Shown: one piece after another, positions 16,672 to 25,872 of the stretch
Layout of the letters: each line of letters starts with the position of its first letter
Numbering within the stretch: position 1 is the first letter of the stretch
Origin: Bin80 sp965209015
GTDB taxonomy: Bacteria > Bacteroidota > Rhodothermia > Rhodothermales > Bin80
Direction: 5' to 3'
Length of the DNA stretch: 64,000 nucleotides
Assembly (NCBI GenBank): GCA_965209015.1
Contig: OZ242367.1
Span: 1,054,001-1,118,000 of the forward strand
Program-made: the position numbers and the translations under genes
Notes under the pieces: model-generated
The model's input: only the letters and a program-made list of their open reading frames with translations
What the model was told of the DNA's origin: nothing
Databases searched by the model: none

Positions 16672-18702
16672 ATGAGCACCAGAAATTATTCAATCGCTTT
16701 CCTAATTTCAGTAGGGTTCGTTTCAGTTTTTGAAACTCATGCACAAGTCGGGACATGCAGGCAGGCACTCGGTGAATCTTATCTGGACATTAACAATGTT
16801 CGCGCCCGAATATTCAATAATGGAAATTTATTTTGGCGGGGGAGCCCCAATGTGTATAATGTCCCAAAAGGGGGAAGTGTGCAGGCTATTTTTACAAGTG
16901 GAATTTGGATTGGTGGGAACGTGGGAGGTCAACTTAGAGTAGCAGCAGCTCGCTATGGCGATTATCATTTCTGGGCCGGGCCCCTTGATGACAATGGGGC
17001 ACCACCGGCTGATTGCTCTCAATTTGACCGACTCTATGAGGTCAGTATTGATGATGTTCAAGACTACGAAGCTACCGGTTTAACGACTCCAGATTTGAGG
17101 GATTGGCCAACAGGTTTAGGTGCACCAACCTATGCTCGTCCCAGAAATGGGATTGATGATGACGGCGATGGAGTGGTTGACGAAGATGGAGAAACCATAG
17201 ATGTTCTCAACCAACCGCTTGCTCAGCGTGTCAACCGAGTGATTGATCTTGCTAGTGGAGAGCGGCCCGCAATTTTGGGAGATCAGTCCATCTGGTGGGT
17301 GATGAATGATCGGGGGAATGAGCATGAAGGTGCAGCATCTCCCCCTATTGGAGTTGAAGTGCATGTTACCGCGTTTGCATTCCGCACCGCCGGAGATATC
17401 GGAAATACGACGTTCTACAGATACAATATCTACTACAAGGGAAACTCGCCTTTCACAGATGTGCATATGGCAATTTTTTCCGATCCCGATCTCGGAAACT
17501 TTCAGGATGACTGGGTAGGATCGGATACCACCCTCGGAGTGGGGTATGTTTGGAACTCGGATAATGAGGACGAGGGATCAGACGGGTATGGGTCTCCCGT
17601 CCCTGCCATTGGGTACGACTTCTTTCAGGGGCCTGTGATTCCTTCCCCCAGTGACTCTGCTAAGGTGGATGGGCAGTGGATTCAAGATTTCAGAAACTTG
17701 AATATGACATCCTTCACCTTTTACAGCAATGATAATACTGTTCAGGGAGATCCATCAACCGCTCTGGATCACTATAACTACATGAAGGGCCAGTGGAAGG
17801 ATGGTAGATGCATCACGGAGGGGGGAAATGGCCGAGATTTCTCGGATGATTGTACGGCATATATGTTTCCTGGAGATCCTGGTGGCAATGATAGTGAATG
17901 TGAGTACTGGTCTGAATGTAATTTGGATGGCGCAGGAACGGACATTGAAGCTGCTGACCGGCGCTTCGTTATGGGAACGGGTCCATTTACGATTAATCCA
18001 GAAGACTTTCAGCAGATTGTATTTGGACTCATTTGGGCTCAAGGAGCCGATAATTTTGACTCGGTCCAGAGGCTGAAAAATGCCAGTGAACTGGCTCAGT
18101 CCGCTTATAATAATGATTTCCAGCGTCCATCCCTTGAGAGTGTAGCCGACCAAAATTATACTCGTGGGACACCTATTGTCCCGTTGGTACTGCCTGAAGC
18201 ATCGCTTGTGATTCCACCTGTTGTATATATGCTAACACCTGAACTCCCTGCAGGTCTTAGCTTTGATGCTCCCACAAGAACCATCATGGGAGTTCCGCTG
18301 GTTAGCACCTCGCTTAAGGAATATACCTACATGGTAACCGATGCAATTAACAACACTGCGAGCGTTACATTTACAATCACAGTTTCGGATTTGGTTTCCT
18401 CTGATGCGACGGAATCTCTGCCTGTGACCTTTAAGGTCGTTGGCAGTTATCCGAATCCATTTCGGACTTTTACTCACCTACAATTTGATTTGCCCTGGCC
18501 TGCCAGTGTACGAGTTGAGATCTTGGATGTGATGGGCCGGCGTGTATTTCTCAAATCACCTGCTGACCTGCCGGCTGGTTGGAGTCGTGAAATCGCCTTA
18601 CATAATATGGAATTGCCTTCAGGCCTCTATTTGTACCGCTTGGCAGTTGATTCTCATGAGGGAAGCTCCGTGCACACTGGACGCTTAGTGCAGGTGCGGT
18701 AA
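16672..18702 (+). CDS. T9SS-sorted secreted protein with Ig-like domain
   Basis: 676 residues. Signal peptide MSTRNYSIAFLISVGF...ETHAQ at the N-terminus. A long secreted region contains an Asp-rich calcium-loop-like stretch, NGIDDDGDGVVDEDGE, near 160. Residues about 490-585 (LPAGLSFDAPTRTIMGVP) resemble putative Ig domains of secreted proteins. The last 85 residues are a T9SS type A sorting domain (GSYPNPFRTFTHLQFDLP, LPSGLYLYRLA, GRLVQVR). Likely exported by type IX secretion. Function unknown. It stands alone between the two barrel paralogues. Confidence 0.85.
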   Translation: MSTRNYSIAFLISVGFVSVFETHAQVGTCRQALGESYLDINNVRARIFNNGNLFWRGSPNVYNVPKGGSVQAIFTSGIWIGGNVGGQLRVAAARYGDYHFWAGPLDDNGAPPADCSQFDRLYEVSIDDVQDYEATGLTTPDLRDWPTGLGAPTYARPRNGIDDDGDGVVDEDGETIDVLNQPLAQRVNRVIDLASGERPAILGDQSIWWVMNDRGNEHEGAASPPIGVEVHVTAFAFRTAGDIGNTTFYRYNIYYKGNSPFTDVHMAIFSDPDLGNFQDDWVGSDTTLGVGYVWNSDNEDEGSDGYGSPVPAIGYDFFQGPVIPSPSDSAKVDGQWIQDFRNLNMTSFTFYSNDNTVQGDPSTALDHYNYMKGQWKDGRCITEGGNGRDFSDDCTAYMFPGDPGGNDSECEYWSECNLDGAGTDIEAADRRFVMGTGPFTINPEDFQQIVFGLIWAQGADNFDSVQRLKNASELAQSAYNNDFQRPSLESVADQNYTRGTPIVPLVLPEASLVIPPVVYMLTPELPAGLSFDAPTRTIMGVPLVSTSLKEYTYMVTDAINNTASVTFTITVSDLVSSDATESLPVTFKVVGSYPNPFRTFTHLQFDLPWPASVRVEILDVMGRRVFLKSPADLPAGWSREIALHNMELPSGLYLYRLAVDSHEGSSVHTGRLVQVR

Positions 18703-19517
18703 GACCTGCGGAAAACACTCGGATTTGATTGTTAGGGCTAGCGAAAAAACGACTCATCACTGTATATCGCTTATTTTCTGCGGTTCTACCATAATTTATG
18801 TGGAAATGAAGATCGTTGTACAGACCGGAGGAAGCCTCTACACATTAGCTTATTCGGGCTCTATCTTTTGAAGGTTAGTGCAACGATCACGCGTCATAGT
18901 CACTATGTAACGTTCTCCATTGCCGTGTCCGCGGCAGAGGCGTGGGAGCGCTTTTGGACACGCTTTCAGTCATTGCGCTGGCATACAGTACCCGCGTTAT
19001 AACTCAACGCACATCTTCAGAGGTGCGCCTTGGCATGGATTAAAAATTCGGAATCTTGCCGCATGGGACCGGGCTGTCCCTTCGGTGCGCACCGCCTTAA
19101 AATTCCCCCATATCAAGCGGAAATTTAGAAAAAACCTTCATTTTTGCCCCGAATCACCAAATTTAGTTCGTACGGCTCTCCAGACACACGCAATCCTGAG
19201 AACCCCATCTAAGTCCAGCGGTTATAGTCTAAACCGAGTTGAAGCTAGTAATATAGGATTTCTCTAAAACTACTCCCATCTTAAAATGGCTCATAGGTTT
19301 TCCATACCCATTCTATCTCATCCAAACGGCACTTTGGCTGCTGTTGATAGTGACATTCCCGAATGAAGGCATTAGATATAAAACCCGGCAAATCCGAGTT
19401 CAATAGGATTTTGACCCACACGATAGCTAACCGAGTAAGCATCAGTTATCCAATGTACTTAGTGGTGTTATGATGCCGTAGAGATGTTTGGGTTGATTGA
19501 CGGCGAATTAATTCGTG
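18703..19517. other. 815-bp gap without recognisable gene
   Basis: The longest gene-free stretch of the window. An ORF of 115 codons on the plus strand (18920-19267) is rich in Arg, His and Ser and looks like translated non-coding DNA. A short stem with a tRNA-like 'gttcaa' loop at about 19386-19407 is not part of a tRNA fold. No terminator with a T-run is clear after the T9SS gene. Confidence 0.5.
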
Positions 19518-20045
19518 ATGATTCCAGAATTGATTGAAATCAAAGGAGTTCCATGGCCAATTTTACCTGCCGGAATACACAAGGCAGACTTTGATGAGAT
19601 AAGAAAGTGCTTTGCTTTAAACAGGCGACGGCGTGAATTATTTGACGGACTGGTAAGGGCTTCAAGAATTCTGAATCGGGCAGGATGTAAACGTTTATAC
19701 CTTGATGGTAGTTTTGTAACAAAGAAGCCGATCCCCAATGACTACGATGTCTGTTGGGATCCATGCGGTGTAGACAAGCAACTGATGGATCCCGTACTCT
19801 TTGACTTTCGTAACGACCGGGCTATTCAGAAAGAGAGGTTCGGTGGGGAGTTTTTTCCATCAACTAGTCAAGCAGTATCATGGGGTCTGTCCTTCTTGGA
19901 GTTTTTCCAGATTGACAAGTCATCTGGAAAACAAAAAGTTATTATGCGTCGCTTAAACTTATTACATTCATCTACATCTCGGGTCTACAGCTTTTTAAGT
20001 GGGCAAGGCTCCAGAATTGGGATGAACGGTCATGAGATGGATTAG
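19518..20045 (+). CDS. DUF6932-like protein (nucleotidyltransferase-like), C-terminus altered by ISL3
   Basis: Start at ATG 19518 (MIPELIEI); a GTG lies one codon earlier. It matches the small DUF6932 family: PAGIHKADFDEI near 17-28 and the nucleotidyltransferase-like signature LDGSFVTKK...NDYDVCW, with G64-S65 and D75/D77. Such proteins resemble minimal nucleotidyltransferases and occur in accessory and toxin-antitoxin-like regions; no antitoxin-like partner is seen here. The ISL3 element enters at 19981, so the last 21 residues (from ...STSRVYSFLSGQG) are encoded by the IS end. The protein may be inactive or still folded, because the core motif is upstream. Confidence 0.7.
   Translation: MIPELIEIKGVPWPILPAGIHKADFDEIRKCFALNRRRRELFDGLVRASRILNRAGCKRLYLDGSFVTKKPIPNDYDVCWDPCGVDKQLMDPVLFDFRNDRAIQKERFGGEFFPSTSQAVSWGLSFLEFFQIDKSSGKQKVIMRRLNLLHSSTSRVYSFLSGQGSRIGMNGHEMD
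19973..19980. repeat. target-site duplication of ISL3, left copy
   Basis: TACATCTC directly before the left end of the ISL3 element; the second copy is at 21396-21403. Eight bp is the usual size for ISL3 insertions. Confidence 0.9.
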
Positions 20046-21395
20046 GTTCAGAGTCGATTTTGATGTTTATTTTATGGGTAGATACGCGATCCATTTTCAT
20101 TAACCAATCAACCAATTGATCGATTCATGGCGATACAAATTCAAGATCTTAGTGAGCTCTTCGGTATAGGCTCTTCGTGGGAGGTATCGGAGATCACCTA
20201 TGATTCTGAGGAGTTGACGGCGGAGATCCATGTCACCTATTCAAAGGATTTGGTGTTACGTTGTCCCGAGTGTGGGAAAGCCTGTCCGGGTTACGACCAT
20301 CGTCGTCGGAAGTGGCGTCATACGCGAATTTGTGACTATCACACGCATGTGGTAGCGAGGGTTCCTCGCGTGCAGTGTTCGGAGCATGGGATCAAGACGG
20401 TATCGGTGCCATGGGCGGATGCGCGGGTGCAATTTACGACCGGATTTGAGGCGCGTGTGATTGACTGGTCCGAGGATGCGGGCAGTCTATCCACGGTGGG
20501 AACTCGACTGAAGGTGAGTTGGAGAATGATCTCTAATATCATGGAACGTGCAGTCAAGCGAGGGCTTGCTCGTAGAGAGGAAGAGAAGACGGAACACATC
20601 TGTGTGGATGAAATTGCCTTTACAAAAGGGCACAACTACGTTACGATAGTGGGGAATCCGAAAACGGGGCATGTATTGCATGTCGCGGATGAACGGAAGA
20701 AAGAAAGTCTGGAAAGCTATTATGCTTCTCGTTCCCCTGCGCAACTGAAAGCTCTCAAAAGCTTGAGTATGGATATGTGGCCCGCGTTCATCTCCGCTAC
20801 ACTCAAATGGGTTCCTGACGCAGAAACAAAGATTGCATTTGATCGCTTTCATGTAGCCAGATATATAGGAGGTGCAGTAGATAAAGTTCGGAAACAGGAG
20901 AATCGAGAATTACGGAAGGAAGGGAGTCTGGATCTCACAGGGACCAAGTATGTATGGCTGACCAATCCGCAGAATATGTCGGTCAAGCAAAAGAAACGAT
21001 TCCAAGCGTTAAAGAAGAGTTCGCTGAGAACGGCTCGGGCTTGGGCGATCAAAGACCTGTCCCAGAGACTCTGGCACTATACGAGTCGAACGTGGGCACG
21101 CAAAGGTTGGACGCGCTGGTTGAGTTGGGCCATGCGCTGTAGACTTGCTCCCATGAAAGAGGCCGCGAAGACCGTCAAAAAACATCTATGGGGGATCATC
21201 AATGCCATCGTTCTCAAAGTCAGCAATGGGCCAGCGGAAAGTATCAATAGTAGGATCAAAAGCATCAAGGTCCGTGCCCGGGGATACCGAAATAAACAGC
21301 GGTTCGCCACTGCGATTTACTTCTATCTCGGAGGGTTAGATATGTATCCAGAAGGCTACCGAAATCAATTAACCCACTCTTAAGTGCGAAGAGCC
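19981..21395 (+). mobile_element. complete ISL3-family insertion sequence, 1,415 bp
   Basis: Bounded by imperfect inverted repeats of about 23 bp: left GGGTCTACAGCTTTTTAAGT, right (reverse complement) GGCTCTTCGCACTTAAGAGT. Flanked by the perfect 8-bp duplication TACATCTC. One transposase gene inside. It inserted between the end of the DUF6932 gene and the barrel gene at 21419, only 23 bp before that ATG. Confidence 0.92.
20127..21383 (+). CDS. ISL3-family transposase
   Basis: 418 residues, full length for the family. N-terminal zinc finger CPECGKACPGYDHRRRKWRH at about 52-71, then RVQCSEHG. Helix-turn-helix region around 120-140. DDE catalytic triad visible: D161 in CVDEIAF, D216 in SMDMWP, E371 in GPAESINSRIK. 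Nothing is broken, so this copy is likely able to move and could act on the deleted relics at 13158 and 16019, if their ends are still recognised. Confidence 0.95.
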   Translation: MAIQIQDLSELFGIGSSWEVSEITYDSEELTAEIHVTYSKDLVLRCPECGKACPGYDHRRRKWRHTRICDYHTHVVARVPRVQCSEHGIKTVSVPWADARVQFTTGFEARVIDWSEDAGSLSTVGTRLKVSWRMISNIMERAVKRGLARREEEKTEHICVDEIAFTKGHNYVTIVGNPKTGHVLHVADERKKESLESYYASRSPAQLKALKSLSMDMWPAFISATLKWVPDAETKIAFDRFHVARYIGGAVDKVRKQENRELRKEGSLDLTGTKYVWLTNPQNMSVKQKKRFQALKKSSLRTARAWAIKDLSQRLWHYTSRTWARKGWTRWLSWAMRCRLAPMKEAAKTVKKHLWGIINAIVLKVSNGPAESINSRIKSIKVRARGYRNKQRFATAIYFYLGGLDMYPEGYRNQLTHS

Positions 21396-21403
21396 TACAT
21401 CTC
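21396..21403. repeat. target-site duplication of ISL3, right copy
   Basis: TACATCTC directly after the right end GCGAAGAGCC, matching 19973-19980. Confidence 0.9.
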
Positions 21404-21418
21404 TAACTGAACTAACAA

Positions 21419-22378
21419 ATGATTATTACAAGACTTATTCCCCTGTATCTTTTTTTCGTAGGTTTAATCAGCATTTCTCCTTTGATTGCAGCTGCCCAGA
21501 CCACCAATGGAGAGCTACATCATGTTAACACGGTTGACAAGACTATTTTTGTTGGAACCGATTTTGACCACGGATCATGTAGTTCGTCGTCGTGCCTCAT
21601 GAAGAAAAAAAGATTGGTGCAGCACGTAAATCCAATCATTTACGATAGGGGCGATCTGATTATGGAGCGATCTATCCCAAAAATGTCTAATACTCAACCA
21701 AGATCTATATCAATCCAAACAGGAGTAAGTTTTTCAACGATCAAGGGACTTAATTTAGGGGAAGAGGATGAGGAATTAGCAGAAGCCTTCGGGTTTGACA
21801 TTGGATATATTACAGGCTTTAATATTCAAGCCTCAGCCTATTTTCCATTCCATGGGAAACTGGGAGCTCGGCTTGGCCTAGGTTGGGCACAAAAGGGCTA
21901 CTCTCAGTCGTCAGATTTAACTGATTTCTATAATGAATTAACAAGTCTATTCTCGGATGACCCCGATGATCTAATAGAAAGTGTTACTTCAACCTCAAGC
22001 ATTACATCGAATTACCTCTCCATTCCGGCCCTCTTACAATTTAATCCTGTACCCAGAGTGCGTATCCTTGCCGGTCCAGTGCTCTCTGTTTTTCTTGGGT
22101 GCAGCATTAAAAACACAACTGAGATTGATTCTGAGACCGAAACTGTTACTGTTAGTTGTGATGAAGCAGAGGTGGACATTATAAATACATTGGATATATC
22201 TGTTACGACCGGAGCAGGTGTTGATATTCCTGTTTCAAACCGAATCTCTATATCTCTTGATGCAACTTTTGACCTGGGACTATCCAATATTGTAGAAGAC
22301 GATCTATCTTCATCTACGGATGGAAAATATCAGGGATTTAGAATTGTTGCTGGTATAAGTATACCTCTTGGAAGTTGA
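21419..22378 (+). CDS. outer-membrane beta-barrel protein, copy 2
   Basis: 319 residues. Signal peptide MIITRLIPLYLFFVGLISIS...LIAAAQ. The mature part has barrel-like strands and a C-terminal strand YQGFRIVAGISIPLGS. Paralogue of 15002-15986, with the highest identity in the middle (GFNIQASAYFPF, LPALLQFNP-type, RILAGPVLSVFLGCSIK). A negatively charged loop and two conserved Cys may form a surface loop. The native upstream region is displaced by the ISL3 element, so expression may depend on a promoter reading out of the IS. A terminator follows at 22522. Exact role unknown. Confidence 0.8.
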   Translation: MIITRLIPLYLFFVGLISISPLIAAAQTTNGELHHVNTVDKTIFVGTDFDHGSCSSSSCLMKKKRLVQHVNPIIYDRGDLIMERSIPKMSNTQPRSISIQTGVSFSTIKGLNLGEEDEELAEAFGFDIGYITGFNIQASAYFPFHGKLGARLGLGWAQKGYSQSSDLTDFYNELTSLFSDDPDDLIESVTSTSSITSNYLSIPALLQFNPVPRVRILAGPVLSVFLGCSIKNTTEIDSETETVTVSCDEAEVDIINTLDISVTTGAGVDIPVSNRISISLDATFDLGLSNIVEDDLSSSTDGKYQGFRIVAGISIPLGS

Positions 22379-22521
22379 TTTCAGATATTTCTTTCTATCT
22401 TCAAGTTTCTGGGACATCTACTTTTATCGTGGTCAGGACTCGGTGTGCTATTCTAAATGCAGCTTCCAGTTAATTCAGGATAGTTCAAATCTTCCAGTGC
22501 TTCTGTTCTGGATCAATTTAG

Positions 22522-22556
22522 GCGTCTGCAAGCCAATGGATTGCAGACGCTACTAC
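22522..22556 (+). terminator. Rho-independent terminator
   Basis: 10-bp stem GCGTCTGCAA / TTGCAGACGC, 9-nt loop, then a T-containing tail (TACTACTTTT). It closes the barrel gene transcript. Confidence 0.7.
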
Positions 22557-22583
22557 TTTTGCTACTGCCGAGTATGCAGTACC

Positions 22584-22991
22584 TGTCTAACGACAAAACT
22601 TTTTACTGCCAGCAACAAAAATTTTCACGGTTTTTGCTGTGATTAAATCTTGGGATAATCCTAAGGATAAATTGCGCGAATCAGTGAATTTCATTCACAG
22701 ATTCAAGCAAATGATTACAGACGAACAGGTAGAAAATGTTTTTCAATTTAAACATAAGAATAAGATGACCGTCAAAGCAGCCACCGCGAAAGCGGCAATG
22801 AGTGAGTCGACTGTACGCAAGAATCTTCGTTCGGGGGAAACTCCCGAGCGAATTGAAAAAGCCCCCTGTGTCAAGTCGACGCGTGGATGTATTTGCGGGA
22901 GTATGGAAGGAATGTGTAGAGTTTTTGGAGGTAGATCCGACATTGTATCTCTTAATATTCAGCTACGCATCAATTCCTTAGCATCACCTTG
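22584..22991 (+). mobile_element. IS21-family type B fragment with broken istA N-terminus
   Basis: Left end TGTCTAACGACAAAACTTTT at 22584, then GGGATAATCCTAAGGATAAA. From ATG 22711: MITDEQVENVFQFKHKNKMT...AAAKA-like helix-turn-helix start of IstA. At about 22870 the frame changes and continues as VDVFAGVWKECVEFLEVDP until a stop at 22991. The rest of istA and istB are absent. Sequence and ends differ from the intact IS21 beside it. Confidence 0.75.
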
Positions 22992-23118
22992 AACTTGCAC
23001 ATAGCACTCACAATCGGGTAATTTGCAAATGTTGCCTGAGTATCCGAATGAAATGATTACTGACAGAAAATGTGGCTCACATCGCTCGTAATCAATAATC
23101 ATTCTGCCTAGATATGGA

Positions 23119-23126
23119 CTCATGCT
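23119..23126. repeat. target-site duplication of IS21, left copy
   Basis: CTCATGCT directly before TGAGTATTACG; second copy at 25865-25872. Confidence 0.92.
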
Positions 23127-23342
23127 TGAGTATTACGACGTAAGTGAGCCACTGAATACGATTGATGTGAGCCACTTATTCCGCGCAAGTGAGCCACTGA
23201 ATACGATTGATGTGAGCCACCCATTCCGTCATTGGATTGGACCTTTTGAGTTCATAGCTTGGGGATATACGCGTCGTATTATTCAAAACTCTCTCATCTT
23301 CGTATTCTTCGCATTTCATTTCACAAATTGCGAGGAATACCT

Positions 23343-24884
23343 ATGCCTACGAAACGAATTAAGATGAGAGAGATCAAACGTATTTTGGCCCTTCATTTTG
23401 TGGACAAGCTGTCCAACCGAGGGATTGCTCGGTGTGTAGGGATCAGTCGTGCTTCGGTAGCGCGTCTTCTTGAGCGTGCAAAGCGTGCGCAGTTGACGTG
23501 GCCATTACCTGCGGACATAACCGATGCAAAGTTGGAGGCAATGCTCTACCCTCCAACGACAGGAGATGCGTCGGTAGCGCGTCCGGTCCCGAACTGGGTT
23601 GAAGTTCGGAGAGAATTGGCACAACACCGATCACTCCCCCTTCATCAAGTGTGGACGGAGTACATTGAGGAGCATCCAACGGGCTATCAGTATAGTCGGT
23701 TTGCAGAGTTATATCGTAACTGGCGCTCCACGCAGGTAGATCCTGTGATGCGCCTAACGCACAAAGCGGGCGAGCGATTATTTGTGGATTACTCGGGGAA
23801 GAAACCCACCATTACGGATCCAGACGGTGAGGTTCGGGAGGTGGAACTGTTTGTGGCCGTACTGGGGGCATCTGGGTATCTATATGCGGAAGCCACGGAG
23901 TCACAGAAGGTCGCGGATTTCTGCGGATCAATTCGTCGGACCTTTGAGTTTTTCGGAGGCGTTCCGAAAGTGATTGTTCCAGACAATCTAAAATCCGCGG
24001 TGATCAAATTCCGTACGGACGACACACCGATTCTGAACGAATCTTTTCATGATTTGGCAGAACATTACAACGTACAAGTATTTCCTGCACGTCCCAGAAA
24101 ACCAAGAGATAAAGCGAAGGCAGAAGGCGGAGTTCTCTTGTTGCAGAGAAAAGTTTTGGGCGCGCTGCGAAACGTACCCTTTCACAGTCTTGCAGAGCTC
24201 AATGAAGCGATTTTGGAGCAGGTTCAGGAACTCAATCAAGCTCCGTTTCAGAAGCATAATACAACGCGTGCACGCCTGTTTGAAGAGATGGATCAACCGA
24301 TGCTACGTCCATTACCCCAAGAGCCTTATGAATTTGCGGTCTGGATCCATAACCGGAAGGTCTCCTTTCATTACCATATTCAAATTGACAGACACCATTA
24401 TAGCGTACCGTACACCTACCTGAATCAGCAGGTGAGTGCACGCGTGTCTGCAAAGACGGTGGAGATTTTTCATGGCGAGACCCGAATCGCATCTCACCTA
24501 CGGGAGAGCGCGAAAGAGAAGTATACGACCGTTGAACAGCATATGCCGAAAAACCACCAAGACGATGAATCGTGGTCACCGTCGCGATTTGTGAATTGGG
24601 CCAAACAGGTCGGTCCTTCAACCACCGCACTGATTGAAGAAATCTTTGCGCGAGCTTTCGTTCCCGCACAGGTGTTTCGGCGCTGCATGGGAATTCTTAG
24701 ACTGGGACGTGAATTTGGCAATTCCGTTCTGGAACAGGCCTGTGAACATGCCTTGAATCAGAACCGATTGACGACGGGGGCGGTGAAGAAACTGGCCAAA
24801 CAAATCGCGGACGAATCTCAGCAATCCCCGTCTCCAATTGAACATAAAAATATTCGGGGTGCAGACTATTATTCATCTAACTAA
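23343..24884 (+). CDS. istA: IS21-family transposase IstA
   Basis: 513 residues from ATG 23343 (MPTKRIKMREIKRIL); an upstream in-frame start at 23259 would add residues absent from the family. A GAGG stretch about 10 bp before the ATG can serve as ribosome binding site. N-terminal helix-turn-helix (LSNRGIARCVGISRAS), then the DDE core with D149 in FVDYSGKK, D214 in VPDNLK and E261 in KAKAEGGV. A C-terminal DNA-binding part follows. It catalyses strand transfer together with IstB. Confidence 0.95.
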   Translation: MPTKRIKMREIKRILALHFVDKLSNRGIARCVGISRASVARLLERAKRAQLTWPLPADITDAKLEAMLYPPTTGDASVARPVPNWVEVRRELAQHRSLPLHQVWTEYIEEHPTGYQYSRFAELYRNWRSTQVDPVMRLTHKAGERLFVDYSGKKPTITDPDGEVREVELFVAVLGASGYLYAEATESQKVADFCGSIRRTFEFFGGVPKVIVPDNLKSAVIKFRTDDTPILNESFHDLAEHYNVQVFPARPRKPRDKAKAEGGVLLLQRKVLGALRNVPFHSLAELNEAILEQVQELNQAPFQKHNTTRARLFEEMDQPMLRPLPQEPYEFAVWIHNRKVSFHYHIQIDRHHYSVPYTYLNQQVSARVSAKTVEIFHGETRIASHLRESAKEKYTTVEQHMPKNHQDDESWSPSRFVNWAKQVGPSTTALIEEIFARAFVPAQVFRRCMGILRLGREFGNSVLEQACEHALNQNRLTTGAVKKLAKQIADESQQSPSPIEHKNIRGADYYSSN

Positions 24885-24893
24885 CCAAACTCT

Positions 24894-25652
24894 ATGCTCT
24901 TACACCCAACCCTCTTGAAACTTGAACAGATGCGGCTCAACGGCATGGCCGCCGCCCTACGGGATCAACTGGATACCCCAGATATAGACACCATGCCGTT
25001 CATGGATCGTTTGGGACTCATGGTCGACCACGAAGAGGCGGTCCGGGGAGACCGACGATTAGCCCGTCGGTTACACACCGCAAAACTGCGTCTTCAGGCC
25101 AACATGGCGAATCTGGACTACAGCGCGTCTCGTGGACTGGATAAGCGTCTCATGCTCCATCTATCAAGCTGTCAGTGGATTCGCCGTCAGCAAAATGTCA
25201 TCATTACGGGGCCGACTGGAGTTGGGAAAAGCTATGTTGCTTGTGCACTGGCACATAAGGCGTGTCTGGAAAACTTCAATACGCGCTACTACCGACTCTC
25301 CCGACTCTTAGAAACCCTGCAAACCGCGCGCAAGGAAGGCGTTTTCTTGAAAGAATTGAAACAGCTTGCGCGCATGGATGTATTGGTATTGGATGACTGG
25401 GGACTCCATCAGATTGCTGCGCATCCTCAACGAGACCTTATGGAACTACTTGATGATCGCTACACCGTACGGTCTACCATTGTGACGAGTCAGTATCCCT
25501 TGGAGAAATGGTATGAGACCATGGAAGACCCTACGCTGGCAGATGCAATCCTAGATCGACTGGTCAACAACGCACATAAAATTGAACTGACGGGAGAGTC
25601 CATGCGCAAAGTACAAGGTCAACAAGAATTGAAGAACGAATCCATCTCATAA
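24894..25652 (+). CDS. istB: IS21-family helper ATPase IstB
   Basis: 252 residues, usual length. AAA+ ATPase with Walker A GPTGVGKS near 104-111 and Walker B VLVLDDWG near 163. Begins 9 bp after istA; the two are read together. It forms a clamp on target DNA and recruits IstA. Confidence 0.95.
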   Translation: MLLHPTLLKLEQMRLNGMAAALRDQLDTPDIDTMPFMDRLGLMVDHEEAVRGDRRLARRLHTAKLRLQANMANLDYSASRGLDKRLMLHLSSCQWIRRQQNVIITGPTGVGKSYVACALAHKACLENFNTRYYRLSRLLETLQTARKEGVFLKELKQLARMDVLVLDDWGLHQIAAHPQRDLMELLDDRYTVRSTIVTSQYPLEKWYETMEDPTLADAILDRLVNNAHKIELTGESMRKVQGQQELKNESIS

Positions 25653-25700
25653 TGCAACCCGTCTTGCATACATACTGTGCACGACTTCGCCGACGGAATG

Positions 25701-25864
25701 GGTGGCTCACATCAATCGTATTTGGTGGCTCCCATCGTTCGTATTCAGTGGCTCCCATCGTTCGTAATCGGTGGCTCCCATCGCTCGTAATCGGTGGCTC
25801 TCATCGTTCGTATTCGGTGGCTCCCATCGTTCGTATTCGGTGGCTCTTTTGTTTGGAATACTCA
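25701..25864. repeat. IS21 right-end array: seven 23-bp repeats
   Basis: GGTGGCTC (one copy AGTGGCTC) recurs at 25701, 25724, 25747, 25770, 25793, 25816 and 25839, with the 15-bp linkers mostly 'ccatcgttcgtattc'. A clean multimeric binding-site array ending at GGAATACTCA. Confidence 0.85.
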
Positions 25865-25872
25865 CTCATGCT
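25865..25872. repeat. target-site duplication of IS21, right copy; contains fic stop codon
   Basis: CTCATGCT; on the minus strand AGCATGAG, in which TGA is the stop codon of the Fic gene. Confidence 0.92.

Larger units (their letters stand above)
23127..25864 (+). mobile_element. complete IS21-family insertion sequence (type A), 2,738 bp
   Basis: Ends TGAGTATTAC (left) and GGAATACTCA (right) with the 8-bp duplication CTCATGCT. Inside: istA, then istB. The left end carries four GTGAGCCAC boxes at 23144, 23167, 23189 and 23212. The right end carries seven GTGGCTC boxes at exact 23-bp steps from 25701 to 25839, as expected for transposase-binding arrays of this family. Complete and probably active; older damaged copies lie at 6207-7229, 27460-27580 and 28227-28275. 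Confidence 0.95.

Noticed and set aside
18920..19267. 115-codon plus-strand ORF in the long gene-free stretch
   Set aside because: Composition rich in Arg, His, Ser and Pro without any domain pattern; no ribosome binding site; looks like translated non-coding DNA.
19386..19407. Stem with 'gttcaa' loop resembling a tRNA T-arm
   Set aside because: The loop is 10 nt, not 7, and no acceptor, D or anticodon arms can be drawn around it.
25701..25864. Regular 23-bp repeats that could suggest a CRISPR array
   Set aside because: The constant part is only about 8 bp, the linkers are nearly identical to each other, and the array ends at the IS21 terminus with a target duplication; these are transposase binding sites.
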